Below are positions 36,474 through 46,331 of a stretch of 64,000 bases of DNA, piece by piece (position 1 is the stretch's first letter; each line of letters starts with the position of its first letter). The position numbers and the translations under genes were made by a program. This DNA is from Pantoea sp. WMus005 (GTDB taxonomy: Bacteria; Pseudomonadota; Gammaproteobacteria; Enterobacterales; Enterobacteriaceae), in contig NZ_JACBXU010000001.1 of the NCBI RefSeq assembly GCF_013415305.1, forward strand, positions 1,922,001-1,986,000, written 5' to 3'. The notes beneath the pieces are model-generated. The model did not search any database, was not told the DNA's origin, and worked only from the letters and a program-made list of their open reading frames with translations.

Positions 36474-37370
36474 ATGCAACTACGCAAAGTGGCATTATCT
36501 CTTCTGCTGATCAGCGCAGCGGCGGGAGCGGCCCAGGCGGAAGATCTCAGCGGCACCCTGAAGAAGATTAATGACAATGGCGTCATTGTGGTCGGGCATC
36601 GCGAATCATCAGTTCCCTTTTCTTATTATGACAACCAGCAAAAAGTCGTCGGCTATTCACAGGATTACTCAAATGCCATCGTGGAAGCCATTAAAACGAA
36701 GCTGAACAAGCCTGACCTGCAGGTCAAAATGATTCCAATCACCTCACAAAACCGTATTCCGCTGCTGCAAAACGGCACTTACGATTATGAGTGTGGCTCG
36801 ACGACTAATAACCTCGAGCGCCAGAAACAGGCTGCCTTCTCTGACACCATTTTTGTCATCGGCACCCGTCTGCTGGTTAAGAAAGATGGCCCGATCAAAG
36901 ATTTTGCCGACCTGAAAGGCAAAACTGTGGTGGTGACCTCAGGAACAACCTCTGAAGTGCTGCTGCACAAACTCAACGATGAACAGAAACTGGATATGCG
37001 CATTATCAGCGCAAAGGATCATGGCGACTCCTTCCGTACGCTGGAAACCGGTCGTGCCGTGGCCTTTATGATGGATGATGCCCTGCTGGCAGGTGAACGT
37101 GCCAAAGCTAAAAAGCCGGACAACTGGGAGATCTTAGGCACGCCACAGTCCAAAGAGGCTTACGGCTGCATGCTGCGTAAAGATGATCCGCAGTTCAAAG
37201 CGCTGGTGGATGAAACCATCGCTAAAGCTCAGACCTCAGGTCAGGCAGAAAAATGGTTCGGGAACTGGTTCAAAAAGCCAATCCCGCCAAAGAACCTGAA
37301 CATGAACTTTGACCTGTCAGATGACATGAAAGCACTGTTCAAAACGCCAAACGACAAAGCACTCAATTAA
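36474..37370 (+). CDS. gltI: Glutamate/aspartate ABC transporter, substrate-binding protein
   Basis: The periplasmic receptor for L-glutamate and L-aspartate. It has 298 residues with a Sec signal peptide (MQLRKVALSLLLISAAAGAAQA, cleavage before ED). It is an SBP family 3 protein with VVGHRESSVPFSYYDNQQ at the ligand entrance. AAGGAG precedes the ATG. A 280-bp gap to gltJ carries an ERIC element and a probable SroC-type RNA, so gltI is likely expressed in excess of gltJKL. Confidence 0.97.
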   Translation: MQLRKVALSLLLISAAAGAAQAEDLSGTLKKINDNGVIVVGHRESSVPFSYYDNQQKVVGYSQDYSNAIVEAIKTKLNKPDLQVKMIPITSQNRIPLLQNGTYDYECGSTTNNLERQKQAAFSDTIFVIGTRLLVKKDGPIKDFADLKGKTVVVTSGTTSEVLLHKLNDEQKLDMRIISAKDHGDSFRTLETGRAVAFMMDDALLAGERAKAKKPDNWEILGTPQSKEAYGCMLRKDDPQFKALVDETIAKAQTSGQAEKWFGNWFKKPIPPKNLNMNFDLSDDMKALFKTPNDKALN

Positions 37371-37376
37371 CAACAA

Positions 37377-37503
37377 AATACCCAATGGATTTCAGATTGC
37401 ATTGAGGTGGCAGGAAAGTGAATCCCGAATCGCTTACTCCGGTAAGAGATTTGTGTGAGTCAACGTAGCCAACAAAAATGCGGCCTGAATAACAACGGGT
37501 ATA
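37377..37503. repeat. ERIC (IRU) intergenic repeat element
   Basis: Exactly 127 bp, the canonical ERIC length. It runs from AATACCC to GGGTATA and contains the central conserved inverted repeat GTGAATCCCGAATCGCTTAC ... GTAAGAGATTTGTGTGAG, and the GGTGGCAGGAAA and GTAGCCAACA blocks. It starts 7 bp after the gltI stop, inside the gltIJKL transcript. The central arms have diverged from the ERIC1/ERIC2 primer consensus. Confidence 0.88.
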
Positions 37504-37638
37504 ACAAGGGCGGCCTGGCTGCCCTCTCGATTGCTGAAACCGCGGCATGGACAGACAGACTGACACGGGTCGTTCCCCTGAGTCAGGACATAAAACGCCG
37601 TTCATCAATCTTCAGGGTAGCTTAGCTACCCTTTTTTT
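37504..37638 (+). ncRNA. sroC: Candidate SroC-type sRNA from the gltI-gltJ spacer
   Basis: In E. coli the gltI-gltJ spacer yields SroC, an Hfq-bound fragment that sponges the sRNA GcvB. Here the corresponding spacer ends in a strong terminator-like stem, AGGGTAGC/GCTACCCT with TTA loop and seven T (37614-37638), the usual Hfq sRNA 3' end. The 5' end is unknown: processing may fall within or after the ERIC element. The identity rests on position and the 3' hairpin, not on an alignment. Confidence 0.55.
37614..37638 (+). terminator. Intra-operon terminator before gltJ
   Basis: Stem AGGGTAGC/GCTACCCT with T-run, 12 bp before the gltJ ATG. It should cut transcription between gltI and gltJKL partially, and forms the 3' end of the candidate SroC. 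Confidence 0.85.
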
Positions 37639-37650
37639 CCGGAGCTCGTT

Positions 37651-38391
37651 ATGGGTATCGATTGGAACTGGGGCATTTTCCTCGAACAGGCCCCGTTCGG
37701 TAACACGACCTACCTCGGCTGGCTGTGGTCCGGTTTTCAGGTGACGATAGCCGTCTCCTGCTGCGCCTGGATTATCGCCTTCTGCGTGGGTTCATTTTTC
37801 GGCATTCTGCGCACCGTGCCGAATCGCCTGCTGTCGACCATTGGCACCTGCTATGTCGAACTGTTTCGTAACATCCCGCTGATTGTCCAGTTCTTCTTCT
37901 GGTATCTGGTGGCGCCCGAACTGGTGGGTGAAAACCTCGGCATGTGGTTTAAGTCTGAGCTGGACCCCAACATTCAGTTCTTCCTCTCTTCCATGATCTG
38001 TCTTGGCCTTTTTACCGCCGCCCGCGTTTGCGAGCAGGTGCGCGCGGCGATTCAGTCACTGCCGAGTGGACAGAAGAATGCCGGCCTGGCGATGGGATTA
38101 ACCCTGCCACAGACCTATCGCTATGTACTGCTGCCCAATGCGTATCGCGTGATTGTCCCGCCGATGACCTCGGAAATGCTGAACCTGGTAAAGAACTCGG
38201 CTATCGCCTCCACCATTGGTCTGGTTGATATGGCAGCGCAGGCGGGCAAACTGCTCGACTATTCTGCTCACGCCTATGAATCCTTTACCGCCATTACGCT
38301 GGCCTATGTCGCGATTAACCTGGTAATTATGTTGTTGATGAGTCTGGTCGAGCGCAAGGTCCGGCTGCCAGGCAATGCGGGAGGCAAGTAA
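37651..38391 (+). CDS. gltJ: Glutamate/aspartate ABC transporter, permease GltJ
   Basis: One of two inner-membrane permease subunits, 246 residues, HisM/GlnP family. The EAA loop is recognisable around [29 protein letters not shown] precedes the ATG. The stop overlaps the gltK start by one base (TAATG), so the two are coupled. Confidence 0.97.
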   Translation: MGIDWNWGIFLEQAPFGNTTYLGWLWSGFQVTIAVSCCAWIIAFCVGSFFGILRTVPNRLLSTIGTCYVELFRNIPLIVQFFFWYLVAPELVGENLGMWFKSELDPNIQFFLSSMICLGLFTAARVCEQVRAAIQSLPSGQKNAGLAMGLTLPQTYRYVLLPNAYRVIVPPMTSEMLNLVKNSAIASTIGLVDMAAQAGKLLDYSAHAYESFTAITLAYVAINLVIMLLMSLVERKVRLPGNAGGK

Positions 38392-39068
38392 TGTACGATT
38401 TTGACTGGAGTTCGATTGCACCCAGCCTGCCTTATCTGCTTAACGGCTTAGTCATTACCTTTAAGATCACGATTACCGCGGTGGTGTTCGGCATTCTGTG
38501 GGGCACCCTGCTGGCGGTAATGCGTCTGTCGGCCTTTAAGCCCATCAGCTGGTTCGCCAAAATTTATGTGAATCTGTTCCGCTCAGTGCCGCTGGTGATG
38601 GTGTTGCTGTGGTTCTATCTGGTAGTGCCGAGTTTCCTGCAGCAGGTGCTTGGCCTGTCGCCTAAAACGGATATCCGCCTGATTTCAGCCATGGTCGCCT
38701 TTTCGCTGTTTGAAGCGGCGTACTACTCAGAAATCATTCGTGCCGGCATCATCAGTATCTCACGAGGACAGGGCAATGCCGCACTGGCGCTGGGCATGAC
38801 ACAGTGGCAGGCAATGAAACTGATTATTCTGCCGCAGGCATTCCGGGCAATGGTTCCGCTGCTGCTGACGCAGGGTATCGTCCTGTTCCAGGATACCTCA
38901 CTGGTCTATGTCTTAAGCCTGGCGGACTTCTTCCGTACCGCATCCACCATTGGTGAGCGCGACGGCACCCAGGTTGAAATGGTTCTGTTTGCAGGTCTGG
39001 TCTACTTCGTTATCAGCCTGAGCGCATCGCTGTTGGTCAGCTATCTAAAAAGAAAAAGGACGGTTTAA
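38391..39068 (+). CDS. gltK: Glutamate/aspartate ABC transporter, permease GltK
   Basis: The second permease subunit, 225 residues (E. coli 224), with the EAA loop at [25 protein letters not shown]. It is coupled to gltJ, and gltL follows with no spacer at all. It pairs with GltJ as a heterodimeric channel. Confidence 0.97.
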   Translation: MYDFDWSSIAPSLPYLLNGLVITFKITITAVVFGILWGTLLAVMRLSAFKPISWFAKIYVNLFRSVPLVMVLLWFYLVVPSFLQQVLGLSPKTDIRLISAMVAFSLFEAAYYSEIIRAGIISISRGQGNAALALGMTQWQAMKLIILPQAFRAMVPLLLTQGIVLFQDTSLVYVLSLADFFRTASTIGERDGTQVEMVLFAGLVYFVISLSASLLVSYLKRKRTV

Positions 39069-39794
39069 ATGATTAGCCTGAAAAATGTTTCTAAGTGGTA
39101 TGGTCACTTTCAGGTGCTGACCGACTGCTCAACCGAAGTCAAAACCGGTGAAGTAGTGGTGGTGTGCGGCCCGTCCGGCTCCGGTAAATCAACACTGATT
39201 AAAACGGTGAACGGACTTGAGCCAGTTCAGCAGGGCGTGATTGCGGTCAACGGCACCGAGGTGAATAACAAAAAAACCAACCTTGCGCAGCTGCGCAGCC
39301 AGGTCGGCATGGTGTTCCAGCACTTCGAGCTGTTCCCGCATCTGAGTATTATTAATAATCTGGTGCTGGCACAGGTGAAAGTGCTGAAGCGCGACAAAGC
39401 GGCGGCCCGCGATAAAGGGCTGAAGCTGCTGAAGCGTGTGGGACTGTCAGCGCATGCCGAGAAGTTCCCCGGCCAGCTTTCTGGCGGTCAGCAGCAGCGC
39501 GTGGCGATTGCGCGTGCGCTCTGCATGGATCCTATCGCGATGCTGTTTGATGAACCGACCTCTGCGCTGGATCCGGAAATGATCAACGAAGTGCTGGATG
39601 TGATGGTTGAGCTGGCGCAGGAAGGGATGACAATGATGGTGGTGACACACGAGATGGGCTTCGCCCGTAAAGTTGCCAATCGCGTGATCTTCATGGATGA
39701 AGGGAAAATTATCGAAGACACTAACAAAGATGACTTCTTTAATAACCCTCAGTCTGACCGCGCGAAAGATTTCCTCGCTAAGATTCTGCACTAA
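39069..39794 (+). CDS. gltL: Glutamate/aspartate ABC transporter, ATPase GltL
   Basis: The cytoplasmic ATPase, 241 residues. Walker A is GPSGSGKST, the signature [15 protein letters not shown], Walker [14 protein letters not shown] and the switch His is in VVTHEMGFA. It is the last gene of gltIJKL and is followed by a long hairpin. In E. coli rihA and other genes come next. Here ybeL follows at once. Confidence 0.97.
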   Translation: MISLKNVSKWYGHFQVLTDCSTEVKTGEVVVVCGPSGSGKSTLIKTVNGLEPVQQGVIAVNGTEVNNKKTNLAQLRSQVGMVFQHFELFPHLSIINNLVLAQVKVLKRDKAAARDKGLKLLKRVGLSAHAEKFPGQLSGGQQQRVAIARALCMDPIAMLFDEPTSALDPEMINEVLDVMVELAQEGMTMMVVTHEMGFARKVANRVIFMDEGKIIEDTNKDDFFNNPQSDRAKDFLAKILH

Positions 39795-39805
39795 ACAATC
39801 TATGC

Positions 39806-39844
39806 CTATGCGGGTCACACAGTGTGGCCCGCATAGATTTTGTT
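39806..39844. terminator. Hairpin between gltL and ybeL
   Basis: CTATGCGGG-T-CACA / TGTG-G-CCCGCATAG with a CAG loop (39806-39836), followed rightward by ATTTTGTT. It probably ends the gltIJKL transcript and may also serve convergent ybeL. Confidence 0.65.
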
Positions 39845-39845
39845 A

Positions 39846-40328
39846 TCAGGGCTCAAAAGGCTGACGCTGAAACTGATCGTTGCCGCACTCCGGACAACGG
39901 GACAAGGTTTCAGGGGTATAGATTGACCGGGTAAACTGACATTTCTCACACACCAGATTGCCCAGCCCCACGACTTCACCGCTCTGATACACCCCGTGGT
40001 GATGCAGGTCCTGAAAGACCTCGCGCCACTCCAGCTGACTTTTATCGGTAATATCTGCCAGCTCTTTCCAGACGCTCTCGCGGATAATGCGCATAAACAG
40101 TGAATCAGCCAGGGGTTCTTCCACGTCGGTATAGCTGCGTGCAAACTCGCTCAAATCACGGCGAACCGAACTCAGCGCCTGGTCAATCTCACTTTCCGAC
40201 ATATCATCGCGTACCAGTAACTGACTTCTCCGCCCGGCAATCAGCTCATCAAGGTTACGATCGCCCTGACGAAGACGTTCGGTCAATACGGCTAACGACT
40301 CGCGATATTCCTGAGCCACTTTATTCAT
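39846..40328 (-). CDS. ybeL: Zinc-ribbon protein YbeL (DUF1451)
   Basis: 160 residues, the E. coli YbeL length. The N-terminal two-thirds are helical and charged. The C-terminus has two CxxC pairs (VCEKCQFTRS and RCPECGNDQF) forming a zinc ribbon and ends QRQPFEP. It is cytoplasmic and of unknown function. It is divergent from leuS. Confidence 0.93.
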   Translation of the reverse strand: MNKVAQEYRESLAVLTERLRQGDRNLDELIAGRRSQLLVRDDMSESEIDQALSSVRRDLSEFARSYTDVEEPLADSLFMRIIRESVWKELADITDKSQLEWREVFQDLHHHGVYQSGEVVGLGNLVCEKCQFTRSIYTPETLSRCPECGNDQFQRQPFEP

Positions 40329-40551
40329 TTTATTCTCCTTTAATACAGACTCTCGCTGAACTAAGTTTAGTCGGAATGTTGCTTTTGCCGTGTCGTCTGT
40401 ACAGTGAATTACAAAAGGGTGAAGGGGCTGACGCTTTCAGCAGAAATCGTGCCGCCAAAAGTGGGAAGTGTTGTTGATACGCGGCCTTATGGGTATGCTA
40501 TGCGGATCTTAGAGCCAGAAAAATGTTTTTCATAAAGGACCACAGGCAGCC

Positions 40552-43134
40552 ATGCAAGAGCAATACCGCCCGGAAGAAATTGAATCCCGTGTGCAGCAGC
40601 ACTGGGATGAAAACGAAACGTTTAAAGTGACTGAGCAGGAAGGTAAAGAGAAATACTATTGCCTCTCCATGTTGCCCTATCCTTCTGGCCGCCTGCACAT
40701 GGGCCACGTTCGTAACTACACCATCGGCGACGTAATCGCGCGTTATCAGCGTATGCTCGGCAAAAACGTGCTACAGCCGATTGGCTGGGATGCTTTCGGC
40801 CTGCCTGCGGAAGGCGCTGCGGTTAAAAACAACACCGCGCCTGCCCCGTGGACGTACGACAATATCGCCTACATGAAAAACCAGCTCAAACTGCTGGGCT
40901 TTGGCTATGACTGGAGTCGTGAACTGGCGACCTGCCAGCCAGAGTATTATCGCTGGGAACAGTGGTTCTTCACCAAACTGTATGAAAAGGGTCTGGTCTA
41001 TAAAAAGACCTCTGCCGTGAACTGGTGCCCGAACGATCAGACGGTGCTGGCCAACGAGCAGGTCATCGATGGCTGCTGCTGGCGCTGTGACACCAAAGTT
41101 GAACGCAAAGAGATCCCGCAGTGGTTTATCAAAATCACCGATTATGCGGAAGAGTTGCTGAACGATCTGGATACGCTGGAAGAGTGGCCTGAGCAGGTCA
41201 AAACTATGCAGCGTAACTGGATTGGCCGTTCCGAAGGCGTCGAAATCACTTTCGACGTGGCGGAGAGCGAAGAGAAAGTCACCGTCTACACCACTCGCCC
41301 GGATACCTTTATCGGAGCAACCTATGTTGCTGTGGCGGCGGGTCATCCTCTGTCGACTCAGGCGTCGGTCAATAATCCGGCACTGGCCGATTTTATTGCT
41401 GAATGCCGTAATACCAAAGTGGCCGAAGCCGATATGGCGACCATGGAGAAGAAAGGCATGGCGACCGGCCTGTCTGTTATTCATCCGCTGACCGGCGAGC
41501 TGATTCCGGTCTGGGTTGCCAACTTCGTCCTGATGGAATACGGCACTGGCGCCGTAATGGCAGTTCCGGCACACGATCAGCGCGACTGGGAGTTTGCGAC
41601 TAAATACGATTTGCCAATCAAGCCGGTCATCCTCAACCTGGATGGCTCCATTCCTGACGTCAGCGCGGCGGCGATGACGGATAAAGGTGCCCTGTTTAAC
41701 TCGGGGGAGTTCAACGGCATGGATCACGCAACAGGCTTTAACGCCATTGCGGATTTACTGGCGGCAAAAGGCGTGGGCGTACGTAAAGTGAACTACCGTC
41801 TGCGCGACTGGGGCGTTTCACGTCAGCGTTACTGGGGGGCGCCAATCCCGATGGTGACACTGGAAGATGGCACCGTGATGCCTGCACCTGAAGACCAGCT
41901 GCCGGTGATCCTGCCGGAAGATGTGGTGATGGATGGCATTACCAGCCCGATCAAAGCAGATCCGGAGTGGGCGAAAACCACGGTAAACGGCCAGCCAGCT
42001 CTGCGTGAAACCGACACCTTTGACACCTTTATGGAGTCCTCCTGGTACTACGCGCGTTATACCTGCGCCAGCTACAAGGAAGGCATGCTGGATCCGGCCG
42101 CGGCAAACTACTGGCTGCCGGTCGATCAGTATGTAGGCGGTATTGAACACGCCATCATGCATCTGATGTATTTCCGCTTCTTCCACAAGCTGCTGCGTGA
42201 CGCAGGCCTGGTGAACTCCAATGAGCCTGCCAAACGTCTGCTGTGCCAGGGCATGGTGCTGGCTGATGCCTTCTACTACCTGGGTAACAACGGCGAGCGT
42301 AACTGGGTTTCACCGGTTGACGTTGAGGTTGAGCGTGACGAGAAAGGCCGCATCGTTAAAGCGACCGACACGCAGGGCCGTGAAGTGATCTATGCGGGCA
42401 TGAGCAAAATGTCGAAGTCGAAAAACAACGGCATCGACCCACAGCTGATGGTTGAGCGCTACGGCGCAGACACTGTGCGTCTGTTTATGATGTTTGCTTC
42501 ACCAGCGGATATGACGCTGGAGTGGCAGGAATCAGGCGTTGAAGGGGCTAACCGCTTCCTGAAACGTGTCTGGAAGCTGGTCTACGAGCACACCTCGAAG
42601 GGCGCGACCGGGGCACTGAATGTGGACAGCCTGAATGAAGATCAGAAATCGCTGCGCCGCGATGTACACAAAACCATCGCCAAAGTAGCGGATGATATTG
42701 GGCGTCGTCAGACCTTCAATACCGCCATCGCGGCGATCATGGAGCTGATGAACAAACTGGCCCGCGCCCCGCAGGAAAGCGAACAGGATCGCGCCCTGAT
42801 GCAGGAAGCACTGATGGCCATCGTCCGTCTGCTCTATCCGTTCACCCCGCACGCCTGCTATGTTCTGTGGCAGACGCTGGGTGGCGAAGGCACCATTGAC
42901 GAAGCGAGCTGGCCGGTTGCTGATGAAGCCGCTATGGTTGAAGATTCACTGCTGGTGGTGGTGCAGGTTAACGGTAAAGTGCGTGGCAAGATTACCGTGC
43001 CAGCCGATGCTTCACAGGAACAGGTTCAGGCACGCGCTGCGCAGGAGCATCTGGTAGCGAAGTATCTGGACGGCGTGACTATCCGTAAAGTCATTTATGT
43101 ACCGGGCAAACTGCTTAACCTGGTCGTAGGTTAA
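40552..43134 (+). CDS. leuS: Leucyl-tRNA synthetase
   Basis: Charges tRNA-Leu. It has 860 residues, the E. coli length. The class I motifs are [13 protein letters not shown] (HMGH) and [11 protein letters not shown] (KMSKS). The CP1 editing domain (about 220-410) contains [12 protein letters not shown], which is typical of post-transfer editing sites. It is the first gene of leuS-lptE-holA-nadD. Confidence 0.98.
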   Translation: MQEQYRPEEIESRVQQHWDENETFKVTEQEGKEKYYCLSMLPYPSGRLHMGHVRNYTIGDVIARYQRMLGKNVLQPIGWDAFGLPAEGAAVKNNTAPAPWTYDNIAYMKNQLKLLGFGYDWSRELATCQPEYYRWEQWFFTKLYEKGLVYKKTSAVNWCPNDQTVLANEQVIDGCCWRCDTKVERKEIPQWFIKITDYAEELLNDLDTLEEWPEQVKTMQRNWIGRSEGVEITFDVAESEEKVTVYTTRPDTFIGATYVAVAAGHPLSTQASVNNPALADFIAECRNTKVAEADMATMEKKGMATGLSVIHPLTGELIPVWVANFVLMEYGTGAVMAVPAHDQRDWEFATKYDLPIKPVILNLDGSIPDVSAAAMTDKGALFNSGEFNGMDHATGFNAIADLLAAKGVGVRKVNYRLRDWGVSRQRYWGAPIPMVTLEDGTVMPAPEDQLPVILPEDVVMDGITSPIKADPEWAKTTVNGQPALRETDTFDTFMESSWYYARYTCASYKEGMLDPAAANYWLPVDQYVGGIEHAIMHLMYFRFFHKLLRDAGLVNSNEPAKRLLCQGMVLADAFYYLGNNGERNWVSPVDVEVERDEKGRIVKATDTQGREVIYAGMSKMSKSKNNGIDPQLMVERYGADTVRLFMMFASPADMTLEWQESGVEGANRFLKRVWKLVYEHTSKGATGALNVDSLNEDQKSLRRDVHKTIAKVADDIGRRQTFNTAIAAIMELMNKLARAPQESEQDRALMQEALMAIVRLLYPFTPHACYVLWQTLGGEGTIDEASWPVADEAAMVEDSLLVVVQVNGKVRGKITVPADASQEQVQARAAQEHLVAKYLDGVTIRKVIYVPGKLLNLVVG

Positions 43135-43148
43135 GTTCAGGAGGAACT

Positions 43149-43748
43149 GTGCGACATCCGATTATCAGGCTGTTTGTCATGCTGGCAGTGGTGATCACTG
43201 CTGGCTGTGGTTTTCATCCGCGCGGCACTACTCAGGTGCCCAGCGAACTGAAAACCCTGATTGTTTCAACCGGCGATCCGTATGGACCGCTGGCACGTAC
43301 TGTGCGTCAGCAACTGCGTATCAACGATGTCACCATTGTTGAAGATAATAAACATACCCGCACCGATATTCCGACACTGCGTCTGGGTCCTGAAGCGCAG
43401 GGCCGTAACACGGCTTCGGTCTTTATCAGCGGCACCACTGCCGAGTATCAGCTGGTGATGACCCTCACTGCGCAGGTGCTGTTGCCGGGCAAAGGTATCT
43501 ATCCAATCAGCACCACGGTTTATCGTTCGTTCTTCGATAACCCGAATGCGGCGCTGGCAAAAGATGCCGAGCAGGATCTGATTATGCAGGAGATGCGTCA
43601 GCGTGCGGCTGAACAGCTGGTTCGTAAACTGCTGACGGTGCATGCTGCACAGATCAACAGCAAAGATACCCTGCCTGCATCCGTGATTTCGGTGCCGGGT
43701 CAGGGTTCACAGGAAGCACCCTCTTCCTCTGCTACCAGCCTGCAATGA
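43149..43748 (+). CDS. lptE: LPS-assembly lipoprotein LptE
   Basis: An outer-membrane lipoprotein that plugs the LptD barrel and helps insert lipopolysaccharide. It has 199 residues and a GTG start behind AGGAGG-type sequence. The lipobox is VITAGC, with acylation at Cys20. The C-terminal tail is Ser/Gln-rich. It lies 14 bp after leuS and its stop overlaps the holA start by 4 bp. Confidence 0.96.
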   Translation: MRHPIIRLFVMLAVVITAGCGFHPRGTTQVPSELKTLIVSTGDPYGPLARTVRQQLRINDVTIVEDNKHTRTDIPTLRLGPEAQGRNTASVFISGTTAEYQLVMTLTAQVLLPGKGIYPISTTVYRSFFDNPNAALAKDAEQDLIMQEMRQRAAEQLVRKLLTVHAAQINSKDTLPASVISVPGQGSQEAPSSSATSLQ

Positions 43749-44776
43749 TCAGGATTTATCCTGAGCAACTCAGCGCGCAGCTCCGTGAGGGGCTGCGCGC
43801 CTGTTATTTGTTAGCCGGTAACGAACCGCTGCTGTTGCAGGAAAGCACGGATGCCATCCGTACCGCCGCAACCACGCAGGGATTCGAAGAACATTTCAGT
43901 TTTACGCTGGATGCCCAGACCGATTGGGAGAGCCTGTTTGTCAGCTGCCAGTCACTGAGTCTGTTTGCCCAGCGTCAGACCATGACGCTGCAGTTCCCCG
44001 ATAATGGCCCCAATGCCGCGATGGCCGAGCAGCTGGTTAAGCTGTCGCAGCTGCTGCACGCCGATATTCTGTTGATCTGCCGGATGCCAAAGCTGACCAA
44101 AGCGCAGGAAAACAGCGCCTGGTTTAAAGCGTTGTCCGCCTCTGCGGTTTTAGTGCCCTGCCAGACGCCTGAACAGGCGCAGCTGCCACGCTGGGTCGTT
44201 AATCGCGCTAAAGCGCTGAAACTCTCGGTAGATGACGCGGCCGTGCAGCTGCTGTGTTACTGCTATGAAGGTAATCTGCTGGCGCTGGCCCAGGCGCTGG
44301 AGCGGCTCTCGCTGCAATGGCCAGACGGCAAACTTACCCTGCCCCGGGTTGAAGAGGCGGTCAGTGATGCCGCGCACTTCACGCCCTTCCATTGGGTAGA
44401 TGCCCTGCTGGCGGGTAAGAGCCGTCGTGCGCTGCACATCCTGCATCAGCTCGAGAAAGAAGAGAGCGAAGTCGTGATTTTGCTGCGTACGCTGCAGCGT
44501 GACCTGCTGACGCTGCTGCATCTGCAACGCCATCAGACCCAGCAGCCGCTGCGCACCCTGATGGATCAGCAGCGTATCTGGCAAAACCGCCGTGCGCTAT
44601 TCACCGACGCACTTCAGCGACTGGATGCCACGCGTCTGCAACGGGCCATTCATCTGCTAAGTCAGATTGAGATCACCCTGAAGCAGGATTATGGTCAGCC
44701 GGTGTGGCCGCAGTTACAGACTCTGACGCTGCTCATCAGCAGTCGTGCTTTTCCGACGAGTTTTGCCCATGTCTGA
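43745..44776 (+). CDS. holA: DNA polymerase III subunit delta
   Basis: The wrench subunit of the clamp loader, which opens the beta sliding clamp. It has 343 residues, the E. coli length, starting [30 protein letters not shown], typical of HolA. It is AAA+-related without a working Walker A, as in the family. It is coupled to lptE by overlap, and its end overlaps the nadD start. Confidence 0.97.
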   Translation: MIRIYPEQLSAQLREGLRACYLLAGNEPLLLQESTDAIRTAATTQGFEEHFSFTLDAQTDWESLFVSCQSLSLFAQRQTMTLQFPDNGPNAAMAEQLVKLSQLLHADILLICRMPKLTKAQENSAWFKALSASAVLVPCQTPEQAQLPRWVVNRAKALKLSVDDAAVQLLCYCYEGNLLALAQALERLSLQWPDGKLTLPRVEEAVSDAAHFTPFHWVDALLAGKSRRALHILHQLEKEESEVVILLRTLQRDLLTLLHLQRHQTQQPLRTLMDQQRIWQNRRALFTDALQRLDATRLQRAIHLLSQIEITLKQDYGQPVWPQLQTLTLLISSRAFPTSFAHV

Positions 44777-45413
44777 GTTACACGCGCTGTTTGGTGGCAC
44801 CTTCGATCCGATCCACTTTGGCCATCTGCGCCCGGTCGAAGCGCTGGCTCAGCAGACCGGCTTACAGCGTGTGACGCTGCTGCCGAATAATGTGCCACCG
44901 CATCGTCCACAACCGGAAGCCAGCGCATCTCAGCGGGTTGATATGCTGCGCTGCGCTATCCGCGGCTTACCGCTGTTTGAAATTGATACCCGTGAACTGG
45001 AACGCGACACGCCTTCCTGGACCGTCACCACCCTGGAAGCCTGGCGCGCTGAACGCGGTGCAGAGCAGCCGCTGGCTTTTATTATTGGTCAGGATTCCCT
45101 GCTGAGCCTGTCTAAATGGCATCGCTGGCAGGATCTGCTGTCGCTCTGCCATCTGCTGGTATGTCAGCGCCCCGGCTATCCAACCCGGTTTGACTCGCCA
45201 GAGATGAAGGACTGGCTTGATCAGCATCTCGCTCAGGATATCCGGCAGCTGCATCAGCACCCTGCAGGTCATATCTGGCTGGCGGAAACCCCACTCTATG
45301 ATATTTCGGCGACCGAAATTCGCCGCCGTCGCCATCAGAATCAGCCCTGCGACGACCTGTTGCCTGCCGCGGTTATCGACTATATCGACCGCGAAGGCTT
45401 ATATCGCGACTGA
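44769..45413 (+). CDS. nadD: Nicotinate-nucleotide adenylyltransferase
   Basis: Makes deamido-NAD from nicotinate mononucleotide and ATP. The start is the ATG at 44769 ([20 protein letters not shown]), giving 214 residues. A frame from 44745 would add eight residues from holA. Motifs are [12 protein letters not shown] (nucleotide binding) and the ISxTxIR-type [10 protein letters not shown]. It overlaps the holA stop by 8 bp. E. coli carries cobC between nadD and rsfS; it is absent here. Confidence 0.96.
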   Translation: MSELHALFGGTFDPIHFGHLRPVEALAQQTGLQRVTLLPNNVPPHRPQPEASASQRVDMLRCAIRGLPLFEIDTRELERDTPSWTVTTLEAWRAERGAEQPLAFIIGQDSLLSLSKWHRWQDLLSLCHLLVCQRPGYPTRFDSPEMKDWLDQHLAQDIRQLHQHPAGHIWLAETPLYDISATEIRRRRHQNQPCDDLLPAAVIDYIDREGLYRD

Positions 45414-45505
45414 TCCGGGCATGATATACTGCGCCGCTTAAATTTTTGGCTGTACTCTCCGGGCTTACAGCCGGCCCGATATCACCAGATTCCAAGGGGA
45501 ACCTT

Positions 45506-45823
45506 TTGCAAGGTAAAGCACTCCAAGAGTTCGTTATTGATAAGATTGATGATCTTAAAGGCCAGGACATCGTTACCATCGACGTTCAGGGCAAATCCAG
45601 CATCACCGATTTCATGATCATCTGCACCGGCACCTCCACGCGTCATGTGACTTCAATCGCAGAACACGTCGAGCTGGAGTCCCGTTTAGCGGGCCTGATG
45701 CCATTAGGCATTGAAGGCAAAAGCGCGGCAGACTGGGTCGTGGTTGATCTGGGTGATGTCATCGTGCATGTGATGCAGGAAGAGAGTCGCCAGCTTTATG
45801 AGCTGGAAAAACTCTGGGGCTAA
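45506..45823 (+). CDS. rsfS: Ribosome silencing factor RsfS
   Basis: Binds L14 of the 50S subunit and blocks subunit joining during starvation. The start is the TTG at 45506 with AAGGGGA upstream, giving [20 protein letters not shown] and 105 residues, the E. coli length. The ATG at 45446 would add 20 non-conserved residues. Family motifs are [19 protein letters not shown] and [17 protein letters not shown]. It is 3 bp before rlmH. Confidence 0.95.
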   Translation: MQGKALQEFVIDKIDDLKGQDIVTIDVQGKSSITDFMIICTGTSTRHVTSIAEHVELESRLAGLMPLGIEGKSAADWVVVDLGDVIVHVMQEESRQLYELEKLWG

Positions 45824-45826
45824 TCG

Positions 45827-46297
45827 GTGAAACTGCAACTTGTTGCCGTCGGCACGAAAATGCCTGACTGGGTGCAGACCGGTTTTATGGAGTATCTGCG
45901 CCGCTTCCCGAAAGATATGCCGCTTGAGCTGACCGAAGTGACCGCGGGTAAACGCGGTAAAAATGCTGATATCAAACGCATTCTTGAAAAAGAGGGCGAA
46001 GCGATGTTAGCGGCGGTCGGTAAAGGCAATCGCATCGTCACGCTGGATATACCGGGTCATCCGTGGGAAACCCCACAGCTGGCACAGCAGCTTGAACGCT
46101 GGAAGCTTGATGGTCGCGATGTCAGCCTGCTGATTGGCGGGCCTGAAGGCCTGGCCCCCGCCTGTAAAGCGGCGGCAGAGCAGAGCTGGTCACTGTCAGC
46201 ATTGACGTTGCCCCATCCGCTGGTGCGCGTGCTGGTAGCCGAAAGTCTGTATCGGGCCTGGAGTATAACGACAAATCATCCTTATCATCGTGAATGA
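45827..46297 (+). CDS. rlmH: 23S rRNA pseudouridine-1915 N3-methyltransferase RlmH
   Basis: A SPOUT-fold methyltransferase that acts on the assembled 70S ribosome. It has 156 residues and a GTG start ([15 protein letters not shown]). The SAM-binding knot is visible as LLIGGPEGL and [20 protein letters not shown]. It follows rsfS by 3 bp, a conserved pair of ribosome-directed genes upstream of the cell-shape genes. Confidence 0.97.
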   Translation: MKLQLVAVGTKMPDWVQTGFMEYLRRFPKDMPLELTEVTAGKRGKNADIKRILEKEGEAMLAAVGKGNRIVTLDIPGHPWETPQLAQQLERWKLDGRDVSLLIGGPEGLAPACKAAAEQSWSLSALTLPHPLVRVLVAESLYRAWSITTNHPYHRE

Positions 46298-46331
46298 CCG
46301 ATCAGCCCACATCAGACATGACAAGTAGCGG

